Below are positions 12,931 to 22,904 of a stretch of 64,000 nt of DNA, in pieces. The notes under the pieces were generated by a model, which had not been told where the DNA came from, did not search any database, and was given only the letters and a program-made list of their open reading frames with translations. Made by a program: the position numbers and the translations under genes. Numbering within the stretch: position 1 is the first letter of the stretch; every line of letters starts with the position of its first letter. Origin of the DNA: Parapristionchus giblindavisi (Eukaryota > Nematoda > Chromadorea > Rhabditida > Diplogasteridae); assembly GCA_943737045.1 (NCBI GenBank), contig CALSFV010000203.1:857501-921500 (forward strand). The letters run 5' to 3'.

Positions 12931-13548
12931 AAGTTTGCATGAGCTATTGTATAATGTAAGTTGTATAATATTATAAAATATATTGTATTTAAATTTCAAA
13001 GTAGTTTTTTTTGCAAAAATTACCGGATTTCCATATAAAAATAATGATAAAAAAGCGCAATTATAATAATAAAATATCACTAGTGAAGATGCACAGTGAA
13101 GTAGTGAAGATTCTATGATAATTGACGTACTAGGTGCCTATTTATTGCTATACTTATGAGAATATACAGCGTATATTATAAAAATTAAATTCAAGAGGAT
13201 TCTTTACTAGTGGGAATAGCAAAAGTGGATTAACGTGACTGAGGAATAACGTATTCGGATGAGAGAGAGCGAGTCATCTTACTTATTTTATTATTAAGAT
13301 TAGACATTTATTTTAATTTATCGTATTTTATCGTGCAACACAAGGGTGTTTCAACATGTGCAAAATGTTCGAGTGCAAAAAATATGAAAATATCAAAATT
13401 ATTAAAGGAAAGGGAGATGGGAATGGGGGAAGGTGAGAGATCAATTTATGATGTATTCTGCTACATATGATGTCTTGCGCAACAACAAACGAGGTTCTGT
13501 TTTTAGCGGGATTATTACTATACACAGATGAGATTTTACCATGATCAC

Positions 13549-13610
13549 TTTAATAGTACTTTAATACTTTAATAGTACTTTAGTACTTTTATAGTACTTT
13601 AATAGATACT
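13549..13610. repeat. short tandem array
   Basis: About five imperfect copies of a unit like TTTAATAGTAC directly upstream of the LINE remnant. Confidence 0.75.
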
Positions 13611-13862
13611 TGGAATACGCTCCCCTCCCAATTAGTTCTTTCTCCCCCAAACCCTTCCGTGCAGGGTTATCAAATCTCCCCTCCAAACTCATCATTAAAG
13701 ATTCTCGTATTCGTCCCTAAACCCCCATCCTTTAAAAACTGCCACCGAGCCAAAACCGAAATCGCCTTATGCGACGGAAATCCATCTATCCCTCTTCTGA
13801 TCCTATACATATCACCTTTTATTATGATATTTGATGGAATAAAGAAATAAAGAAATAAATAA
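13610..13862 (+). mobile_element. LINE 3'-end remnant
   Basis: The plus strand reads a TWNTLPSQLV-like segment close to the 'WN.LP' motif typical of the C-terminus of CR1/jockey reverse transcriptases. It then has a short frame ending near 13850 and a simple tail of ATAAAGAAATAAAGAAATAAAT. Only the 3' end is present, as expected for a 5'-truncated insertion. Confidence 0.5.
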
Positions 13863-14169
13863 AATAGTAACCAAATGGCATATTCATGAGCAGTTAAATT
13901 CTTTGACTGGATAAACGGACGATAAAGACTAATCAATCATTAGATTCAACAAACGGACTCATAGTCTCATATATGTAGAGGCTTTCTCTTGCACTCTTTA
14001 AGTAATTCAATCTCCAAAATTTAATGAATGATTTTTAGTTGTTGTATTGTTCAAAAAGTGTATCATCAAAAAATTATTGTAAAACTATTTGATAAATAGC
14101 GTAATACATAGAATAATGCATATCAAGACCAAGGAGTGGAAGTCATGGATATGTACAGAATTTGAATTT

Positions 14170-14620
14170 GTTGTACAACAACGATTGAAATGGAAGAATG
14201 CGAATTTTCGATGCGAAGAAGAATTTTTATCATTTTTACTCTTAATGTTTACTTCTCTTCTATCTTTCTACGCGAACTTTTACTTTCTCTTTATATTCAA
14301 TTACAAATATAAATGCTGCAGAAGAGTGCAAAGTTAAAATACAGTACTCATTCCAAGATCGATATAAACACTGTTTTATTGTGCCTAACTCTCACTGAAT
14401 TTAAGAAGTTTTAACACTTTATTATAAAGCATAAGATGATCAAATCATGGATGAAGAGATTACCAGATTAGCGGACCTATGGAAAAAAGAACTGGGTATA
14501 AAGTGCTTTAATCGTGTCGATATCGATCGATTAAAGGCATAACAACTTAGGATGAGAGCAAAACGATCGATAAAGAAGACGAAATATTCATAGGGGATGA
14601 ATAACAGCAGATGAATATTG
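14170..14620 (+). repeat. dispersed repeat copy 1
   Basis: Diverged direct copy of 24660-25345. Shared landmarks in order are a TTTTTAC/TTCT-rich start, TTTTATTGTGCCTAAC, TTTAACACTTTATTAT, ATCATGGATGAA, GACCTATGGAAAAAA and CATAGGGGATGAA.AACAGCAG. The second copy is longer because of extra sequence before GACCTATGG. See also the finding on its overlap with the zinc-finger stop codon. Confidence 0.75.
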
Positions 14621-14640
14621 TCTACAGCAAAAGGATATAG

Positions 14641-15898
14641 TTAATATGCACTAAGATCATTCTTACATAATTGAAATACCATTCTTTTCCTATAGTAAGG
14701 CATATGATATTGAGTGAATACATGAGAACATCTTCGAGATCCAAAATCAGCAAATTTGCATGAGAATACTCCACAATCAGATCCATTTTGTTGATGAGGA
14801 ATATCAGATGGCGCCATTAACTTCCATTCTGATGATACCAATGATACTTTCTTCTTATCTAATGACTCCTCCTATATCATACATATAATTATCATTTTAT
14901 TATCTATAATATAACAAACTAACCATAAGATAATTCATAATACATGGTAGAACATTATGATCAGAAACTCCCAATGAATCGTAGTATAGAATAGTCTTCT
15001 CTTTCACTTCAACTATGGCCATTGTCCAGTGAAGTTTAAGATGAACAGGAATTAGCAGAATATCATATGAGAAGATATCCACCTGGCATACAAATTAATA
15101 ATATTAATAATTTATCTACGCCCGAGGCGCAATTAACTTTATTTTGCAACGAAAATTAAGCAAAGATTGAATTCTTAAATGGCTTTTTTATCCTCACCGT
15201 TTTATTTCGTTATAAAGATATTATTATTATTATTATAACGAAATAAAACGGTGAGGATAAAAAAGCCATTTAAGAATTCAATCAAATTCAATCTTTGCTT
15301 ATTCCGTTGTTAAGAATGTACGATTGCAAAGTCCTATCATTCTCAGTATTGTATAATGTTAACTAATGATTACCTTTCTGGTCCATCTTTTCACAGAAGT
15401 AAATCCCTTTGTACTAATATTAGCATAGAAGAAGGTATTGAATGTATATGCCTGAAATAATCAATACATTATATATACAGTAAACATATATATAAACAGT
15501 AATGAATGCTCACTTTAGGTAGACCTTGTTCTTTTACACTTCTTTCAACAATCATATTCAGATAAGCATTTATGATCTGAATTAGAAGTATATAGATAAA
15601 TAGCGAATAACATATAATAAAATTGATAAAATATACCTCATCATTGATATAGTTGAGATTACATAATGAAATAAGATCCTTTCTAGTCAATGGATGTTCT
15701 CCATGTGTGAACAGTTCTTCTTCAGCTCCTCCTCCCCATACCTGACAACACAGTTGTACCGCATCTTCCGACAGTTCTACAATCAATCGATATCATAGAC
15801 ATATACAGTACTCCATGAAGATGATTAGACTTACCTGGGAACTCATCTATCACTATCATTACATCGTCATCACCATCCGGCATACCATCACGATCATT
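14641..15898 (-). CDS. Ulp/SENP SUMO-specific cysteine protease (5' incomplete)
   Basis: Cysteine protease (family C48) that cuts SUMO from proteins or matures SUMO. Six exons splice in phase: 15898-15835, 15776-15637, 15576-15514, 15451-15374, 15082-14924 and 14871-14641 (TAA). The catalytic triad is visible: His in KLHWTMAIV, Asp in YYDSLG and Cys in NGSDCGVFSC, with the oxyanion Gln in PHQQNGSDC. The segment LTRKDLISL..LNYINDE is the usual domain start. No start codon or N-terminal region is found between 15899 and the LINE at 16536, so upstream exons may lie further away or may have been lost to the insertion. The subfamily (SENP1/2-like rather than SENP6/7) is inferred from the compact domain. 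Confidence 0.88.
15157..15301. repeat. near-perfect hairpin in protease intron
   Basis: Arms 15157-15214 and 15233-15301 are reverse complements around an ATT-rich loop of about 18 bases. The only large difference is an extra TTGATTGAAT unit in the right arm. It lies in the intron between exons 15374-15451 and 14924-15082. Confidence 0.9.
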
Positions 15899-18254
15899 CT
15901 ATAACATAGTAATTAGATATCTTTCTATTCAATAATCAATAATAATACACATTTCCGATCTAAAGGCGCGGCGCGGCAAGCCTATGCCGCAATGCCGTTC
16001 AAGGATTGCATGTTTAAAACATATGAAAAGTGTACTGATTTTTTCGCTAGTGCCGCAGAAAAAATATTGTTTGACTTATTGGTTGACTCTAGACAGTGCA
16101 ACACAATTTACTGAATTTGTAGTTACTGTAATGATATCGTATGCAATGCTCAAAATTTTAAAGAATTCGGATAAATTCAAAAGTTGAATATTGCAGACGG
16201 TAGCTTTAATACATTTTCATACCCTCATAATGTGAGTGTCGACCACTATATACGGCTCATTTTATATGCAAAAGATGACAATTTAAGTCAACTATATTAA
16301 ATGATCATAGAAGAGTGCCGAAAATTTATGGTCGACAAACATATGTATGGACAAAAAACGCCTTTTCGATTCAGATGCCTTTTCTATTGTCGTCGTCCAT
16401 CTGTGTATGTCCGTCCATTCACGTATGTTCTGTGTTGTCCGACACTCTTGTCTTTTCTCTCTCTATCTTCCGTACTATTTATTGATCTTCCTATCTCTTG
16501 TCTCACTCACTCACATTGTATCTGTCTAGAGAACCATGGCGGAGTTGAAAGAGATCAAAGATCTAATGATTATTCAGAGTAAGCAGATTAGCAGTTTAAC
16601 TAAATTGGTTGAGCTCTTGATACGGTAAGTCAGTCGTCCTAAACTTGATGAAATCAAAGACCAAGTTCATTTCTTTCGCTAATCAAAGGTTCGCCCTGGG
16701 GGTCGGAAATCGCCTAGAATTATTAAAGATTATTCATGAGTTGGCATGACTGACTCCCGCAACGATCAACATGGGATAGAATGTTAATATTGTATGGAAA
16801 TTAGCGTAAGTGACAATGGGAAAGTGAGAGAGTCAAGTATGCAAATCGGATAGACACTCTCTACTTTCCTGAAAAGTTGTACTTTCAATGCGCATAACAA
16901 GCTTCAAACATATCATCACGTAATATGAAATATGTCGTTCGGTTCGTGTGATAAATCTCTATCATTCTACCCGAACAGTCTTGTTGCGAAAAACTCGAGG
17001 GTCTCCCTCTTTAAGATAGTTCTGCGTAGTGCTAATATTCATAATCTTTTTTATATCTGAGGCCATTCGTGTTCGTTGTGGTCATTTGACCGGCTCCCCA
17101 AGGGCGTTCATCCGTCCCGACTACACCAGAGCACAGCTGGAGACGGACCGCTCATTACGACAGCAAGCGGCACAGCTGAATGGTCAGTATGGTATGATTC
17201 GGTATACAGTACGTAACCTACGTCTAACTGAACTAAGAGAGCCCACATCTATGCCCGATGGCTGGACTGATATGAGCTCTCGAAGTGCTCAATCGCCATT
17301 CCTAATCTCTGATGTAATCTCTCAAGCTTTACAGAATCATACTAGACAGTATACTCGAGGCCTTGGCCGCTCAATGTGGAGAGGAGGAAGCTCTCGCGGG
17401 CACGGACATTTCAGAGATGAGAGCGCCAGTAGTTAGAGGAAGCGGTCAGACGATGGCGGCAATCGTGAGTCTAAGAGGAACAGGGGAAATCCCACATTGT
17501 CTCCTCTTGTCGAGTCCTTCCCACCCATTGCTCGTGCTTCTCCAGTCCATCATCCACTTATCTCTCCCTCTGTCCCTCTTCATAATGTTCTTAATCACTA
17601 GGATGCCTCACTTAGCGCCGTTTCTCCACATCATTCGTCTCCTCTATCTCAATCTTTCATCTCTCCCTCTAGGACCTTGTCTCTTTCTGTTCCTCCTTGT
17701 AGCAATAGGTCATTCGTAAGTCTTTTATGCGCGCTAATAAATTCTCGCTCTGTTTGTAGCAAATTATCTATGTTTGAACAATACGCTATCGATCAAACGC
17801 TCTCTGTGGTGTGTCTTACCGAGACCATAACCTATTCATAACCAGTTCTTCTCCCATAATAGTATGTGGTTATTTCAATTGTAGTCAGATTGATTGGCCT
17901 TCTCTATCTGTAATCTCTCCCTTTATCTCTCAACCATCCTCTGCCCTTCTTAACTATTCTATTTCTACTTCTCTACACCAACTCGTTATTGATTCCACCC
18001 GTGAATCAAACATTCTCGATCTGGTCTTCACGTCTGACACATCCATTGTCCATTCAATTTCTGTTGAGGTGCCTCTTCCTAATCTTGATCACTCTACAGT
18101 ATCCCCACTACAATCGCTCCACCTATTCCATCTAAGCGCCGCGATTATTCTAAGGTAGACTAGACCATGGTTAACCGCGCTATAGATTCCATCGATTGGA
18201 ATACTCTATTCTACACCACTACCGATTCCACCGTACTCTACTCCATGTTCGCTG

Positions 18255-18560
18255 ATACTGTAAGCGCATTTGATTGCCAGGTTGTACCAAAAGTCTTGCC
18301 GCTCTAGGAAAGAAGCTGTAATGTCTACAATTAAATCTAGATCCGGGGTTGTTAAAGTTAAGTCTGTTTCGTGTGGTATAAGGGCGAAAATAGTGGGATT
18401 TTTTATTGGAGATTTTATATTTTCCTCTAAGTAGGTTGATGGCTGTCCTCAGATCTATGTGCGCTCTGCGCTTCTCTAAGGACTCTATTCCCAATTGGGT
18501 GTTTCTCAGTGCGCTACAGGGCACAGTATCCCAGGTATGGCTGTAACAGCGCATAAATAG
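18255..18560 (-). mobile_element. second LINE C-terminal fragment, inverted
   Basis: Within the plus-strand LINE, the minus strand is open across 18554-18219 and reads LGIESLEKRRAHIDLR and a RRHYSFFPRAARLL-like tail. This is the thumb-region pattern (LGLESLEKRR..DL) of another non-LTR reverse transcriptase. It replaces the part of the host LINE where its polymerase core should be. Confidence 0.6.
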
Positions 18561-18706
18561 CCTTTTTGTGAATTAATTCTGTACTCTTTCGATGGTAGCT
18601 GTTTGTGTCCACTGCTCTTCTCCATCTATATCTCTGATCTTCCTCTCATTCTTCCTCACAATGTACGATGTACTATATATGCTATTTCATATATATTTCA
18701 TACATA

Positions 18707-18710
<4 letters not shown>

Positions 18711-18794
<84 letters not shown>
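18711..18794. repeat. (AT)n microsatellite
   Basis: 84 bases of uninterrupted TA dinucleotides inside the LINE reverse-transcriptase region, at the point where its conserved polymerase motifs are lost. Confidence 0.97.
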
Positions 18795-18798
<4 letters not shown>

Positions 18799-19407
18799 TA
18801 TCAATAGTATCAAACTTCCCGTAGTTAAAGAATTCACTGATCTCGGTATATCATACGATAATCGACTATCCTTCTCATCTTATATCCAATCTATTGTAGC
18901 CAGATCAAATTCCAGATGTGCTTATATTTATCGCATTTTTCACACCTCTAATCTCAAGCTTTATTCACGTATTTTCATCACTTATGTAAGACCTATACTT
19001 GAATATGCTTCTGAACTGTGGTCGGCACACGAAGATCATCTAATAAAGCTCATTGAAAAAGTACAAAGGACTTACACTCGTCGCGTTTTCTATAAATGCA
19101 AGCTACCGTATGTTTCCTATCCTGATAGATTATAATTACTCAAACTAGAGCCTCTTGAATAGCGCCGCAAACTATCTGATCTTTGTTTTACCTATAAAGC
19201 CACACATGGACTTATTAATCTTGACAATCCTTCTTTCTTTATTCCCTCTATAAATACTAGATCTTCCCGCAGACATGCATTACAATATCGTAAACACAAT
19301 GCTAAATCTACTCGCTTCTCGAACTTCATATCAAATCGTGTTGTTAGCAATTGGAATAAACTTAGTAATAATTCTATTATCTGCCCCTCACAAGGGAAGT
19401 CTCAGTG

Positions 19408-19715
19408 AGATTTTTAAATAAGAGTATTTTTCCTCGATAGGTATAGGTTAAATATGATGGGAGCCAAAAAATTAGCTGCTGCCATGCACAGATTTTTTTA
19501 TAATTAATTTTAATTTTGTGAAAATGCAATTTTCAAGTGTGCATTCATTATTTTTGACGCCGCTAAGTTTTCACGGCTCTTTCAAGGGCTCCTTATTTCA
19601 TATACTGCTTGTCGCCTACGTTTTTTTAATTTTTTCAACATTTTTTTTAAATTACAAAATTTAAATTAAATATATAAAATCTTATACCTATCGAGGAAAA
19701 ATACTCTTATCCAAA
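19408..19715. mobile_element. MITE with 28-base TIRs and about 10-base TSD
   Basis: The inverted repeats ATAAGAGTATTTTTCCTCGA.. at 19418-19445 and 19683-19710 are perfect over 28 bases. Outside them, AAGTCTCAGTG occurs at 19397-19407 and again at 19715-19725, a direct duplication of 10-11 bases. A 9-11 base target duplication points to a Mutator-like (MULE) non-autonomous element. It is inserted at the 3' end of the LINE. Confidence 0.8.
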
Positions 19716-20050
19716 AGTCTCAGTGTGACGAAAAGACCTCCCTCGTCAATTAAATCTTTCCGGAAATGTATTAATTTGTCGTTACTCGAAATGTAATAAT
19801 TAATTGTTATTTCTTTGCTACCCATCGTATTTTATGTAATTCATTACGATATCAGTTATTCGCTATTATAAATTATCCTTGTAATGCATAAATTATTATT
19901 ATTTATTATAAAAAGGCTAAAGAATCTACTCTCTAGTATTGAAAGGCGTCGCCCGCAGAATGGTATTACAATATGCATCCAAAATTTTGTTGCGCTATCT
20001 TGAGTCAAGCAATATTTTCTGTGGCATTATGAATCATCACAACCTACACA

Positions 20051-20230
20051 GAGATTAAATTTACCCGAATGCCGTTAGTTGGCGAACGATTTGCCCGTAT
20101 TCAGACAAATGCTACCCTGTATATGGGCAAATCGGTGGTTTTAGGGCTATTTGCCCGAATGTGGGGAAATCGTGTACACAAGTATCGTAAGTTGGCAAAT
20201 CTATTACCCATATTTGGGTAAGTTTGCTCT
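20051..20230. repeat. small inverted-repeat element
   Basis: The left end GAGATTAAATTTACCCGAAT and the right end (reverse complement AGAGCAAACTTACCCAAAT) are similar. The inside repeats ATTTGCCCGTAT/ATTTGCCCGAAT-like words. Probably a decayed MITE. It may lie in an intron of the SNAPC1-like gene. Confidence 0.5.
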
Positions 20231-20279
20231 CAGTGTACATTATCAATCAATTTAAATTAATCAATACTATTATCCTTAC

Positions 20280-21751
20280 GCAATTGGCCACGACTTTGAA
20301 GGCTCCGCGATTGACGAGGCTGTAATGGAGATATAATACTTTATCGTCAAACAAAACGACACCATCTAATTGATACAAAAAGTATTGCTATAAAAGTTGT
20401 CTCACATAAAAAATTCCCCTTTTATCGAAATTTAGTGTGTAGTGACCCAGAAAATCAATAAAACAATTAGATGAAATCAATCACTTAAAGGGGCGGACAG
20501 CTTTATCAACGGTCTCAAAGGTAAGGTACTAAGGTTTAAAAGTCGATACTAACTTGTATAGACATTGGACTGCCTCCCAATGTCTCTCGGGTCGCAATCT
20601 CTCTTCGGTGAACTGCAGCAGTTCTCTCATCTGTGAGGGAGTGATTCGGATCTGAAAAACCCCAATTATTGATTACATATGCCTATGGACATGGGTTGAA
20701 TAGCAACGTTATAGATTTTCGAAATGTGTTCAGGTTAACAACAAAACATGCTTTCGTAGGTCCGCTTTAGGGACTGATTCCACGATTATCGATTGTTTAA
20801 ATTATTATCGAAAGATTACATGATTATCGATTTATATTCCAAACTCAGCATACCTGCTTGATGCACTCAATTTTCTTTAGATTGACAGATAACGAGCTGT
20901 ATAGATAGACCCCGAATACCCGCTCGAGAAGAGAGTTATCGCCTGATACCATGCAATATTAGAAAAAATATTATTTATGGTTAAAAACCCATAGCTAAGG
21001 TCGATTAACCACAATCGTATCTTACATTACATGTCACCTTATGGTCTTACGTAATCAAATCTGCCTACAGTAATCTTTTGTAACATAGTCAGCCTACAGT
21101 AACCGAGTCCCATCCTATGGTACATATATATACCTGGTTCGGCCCGACGGTTCATCATGTAGATAGAGCTCAATTGGAGGAGCTGCTCGCCGCGCTAAAA
21201 CAAAGTTGAGAATACAATAATGGACCAATCGATTATCAAAAATCAATCAGTAATTTTGGATAATGAATGGATGAATACAATGGATTCACTGTGTCTCTAC
21301 TTCAGAACGAGGTACCAGTCCAAAAGGGGCGGAGCATCAGCACGAACACCTCAGGGCCGTACAATCTATGGGTGATAGAGCACCCTGTCCTCTCCCCCCT
21401 ATACAGCTACATGAACGCAGAGAATTACCTGATCTATGAAAAGATTTTTCACTAGACTTTAACACATATTTCCCATCCCCACAGCATTCAATTACATATA
21501 TGAATAAATTCTAATTATTATCTCACTTCAATGACTTCAGCCGCCGGCTGTTGAACTTCAAAGAGACTGTCCATGTTGAACTCGCGATAGAGAGCAATAA
21601 AGTCCCACAAAGTTCACCGATTATCATAGAAGAGTTCAAAGATAAAAGATCAAACCTTCAATTTGGTCGACTGCTTCAGCTTGAAAGCAGTCAGCAGTCC
21701 GTCCACATCAGACAGGATACCGGAGTTGATAGTAGCGACAGAACCGCGCAT
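20280..21751 (-). CDS. SNAPC1-like snRNA-activating complex subunit (3' incomplete)
   Basis: SNAPc binds the proximal sequence element of snRNA and other small-RNA promoters. Exons on the minus strand: 21751-21656 (start MRGSVATINSG, then LSDVDGLLTAF), about 21612-21527 (LWDFIALYREFNMDSLF), 21194-21134 (RGEQLLQLSSIYMMNRR), 20942-20854 (LLERVFGVYLYSSLSVNL), 20651-20554 (IRITPSQMRELLQF) and 20319-20280 (NLVNRGAFKVVAN). The order matches the SNAPC1 N-terminal domain: a D-LL.F helix, ELW, an RVGALYLLY-like helix, KIRV..W..L..F, then AY..R.L..D.AF. Phases agree from exon 2 onward. Exon 1 to exon 2 has no AG acceptor (see findings). Further exons beyond 20280 are expected but not found. Confidence 0.7.
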
Positions 21752-22904
21752 CTCAACGAAACAAAAGATCAATTATCTATCCCAGATCACGGTAACGCCT
21801 AAAATACGACATCGACGAATAATTTTCCATGGCAGACAACGGTGTCGATAGATCGACCACCGTATCACCACCGTAGCAGTCGACAGAAAGCAATAGACAC
21901 AATGAGATGAGCAAGTGCTCTCTAACGAAAGGGCATATGCTAATTTAAATATGCAAATTGCTTGACTCAAAGATAAATATTCGCGCTGATGATCCTCTCT
22001 TCGCCAATGTGCTGGTGACAATTGGACAGTTCCATTTTTTCGCTTTTGTAATTTGCCAGTTTCAAAGTGTTGCGTTCCAATTTTTTTCAGTTTCAAAGAT
22101 TTAAAAAATTAGTTAGCAATAGATTAAACCAACATCACATACGAATCGGTGGTTCAGTGGTAGAATGGTCGCCTGCCACGCGGGCGGCCCGGGTTCGGTT
22201 CCCGGCCGATGCACCACTTGTTTGTATTGCAACAAAGTGAGCAATGGTGGTCAGTGGGATGAATGAATCTTTATCTTGATGGATGTCTTATATACAAGAA
22301 AAGTGGCTTGCGAAATAAGCAATAATAAAGATACGTGGCGGAAGCAGAGATCCTAATCTCAAAATCTGTCCAAGAAATATAACAGAAACTATGATGCTTG
22401 TGATCTTGTGATATGATACACACAATCTTCACAATGTGGCATCTGCTACGACTTCATCAACCCATAGACCAATTGAATATAGGATACATTTTCATGCCGA
22501 TGCTTTATTTTCATGCTTTACAATTTCATGCATCCCATTTCATGTTGTATTTGGGTATTCAAATACTTCTGATGTGCAGATCAAATAGGCTTAAACTCGA
22601 GCAAAATAAATATATAAATGAAATTGTTCTTAAGTCTGGTATGCATATATCATAGATAAGTGAACTATTCCAATGTAATATGCACGATCGAAAGATTAGC
22701 AAACTATTTTCATACATAAAAAGGATAAAAGTTATGTATCCTGTATCCGAACCAGAAGTAGTTTAATAAAATAACATACAGATCGATTATGTGAAAATAT
22801 CTTTAGATTGCAACAATGATTACTGTAGATATCATACTAGCATAGCGTATCCTTAGATCTAGCTTTCATAATATTGATTAGCTGTTCCTTTAATCTCTTC
22901 TTCC
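21752..22904. other. intergenic with tRNA-like gene
   Basis: Promoter side of the SNAPC1-like gene, then the tRNA-Gly-like sequence at 22143. A minus-strand exon-like piece at 22925-22830 (acceptor TTTCCAG, then basic residues RKKRLKEQLINIMK and a stop) could be the last exon of an unseen gene, but its acceptor lies in the arm of the large inverted repeat. I leave it uncalled. Confidence 0.45.
22143..22213 (+). tRNA. tRNA-Gly(GCC)-like, possibly a pseudogene
   Basis: 71 bases fold as a tRNA with anticodon loop CTGCCAC (anticodon GCC, glycine). Acceptor GAATCGG/CCGATGC has one mismatch at pair 2-71, pair 27-43 is G-G, and the usually invariant A58 of the T loop is G (GTTCGGTT). CCA follows the discriminator A directly in the genome, which eukaryotic tRNA genes do not normally encode. 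Together these suggest a reverse-transcribed or decaying copy. Confidence 0.6.

Larger units (their letters stand above)
11666..14640. other. intergenic, repeat-bearing
   Basis: Upstream of the PHRF1-like gene. It contains a long imperfect palindrome (12661-12930), a tandem TTTAATAGTAC array, a LINE 3' remnant (13610-13862) and one copy of a dispersed repeat (about 14170-14620). A minus-strand frame at 11592-12023 is open but overlaps the PHRF1 first exon in another frame, and I do not call it. Some exon-like stretches flank the palindrome, but none can be assembled into a gene. Confidence 0.5.
16536..19400 (+). mobile_element. CR1/jockey-type non-LTR retrotransposon, broken
   Basis: A degenerate LINE. 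ORF1 begins at 16536 (MAELKEIKDLMIIQ, coiled-coil-like) and resumes at about 17060-17436 (RAFIRPDYTRAQLETDRSLR, the conserved ORF1 end of such elements) after an inserted stretch. The endonuclease part appears at 17850-18110 (CGYFNCSQIDW, LVIDSTRESNILDLVFTSD, NLDHSTVSPL). Part of the linker (SIDWNTLF) is at 18200. A fragment of reverse transcriptase (CPLLFSIYISDLP) is at 18605, and the C-terminal thumb region runs from 18810 to 19380 (FTDLGISYDN, SRIFITYVRPILEYASELWS, NRVVSNWNKL). Frames shift repeatedly and most of the polymerase core, including the YADD region, is missing, so it is inactive. Confidence 0.85.

Noticed and set aside
18603..18824. Long Tyr-Ile frames
   Set aside because: They are the translation of an (AT)n microsatellite.
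21300..21460. Open frames on both strands inside the SNAPC1-like gene (for example LYGPEVFVLMLRPFWTG on the minus strand)
   Set aside because: Exons on either side join directly in phase 0 and match the family, so this is intron.
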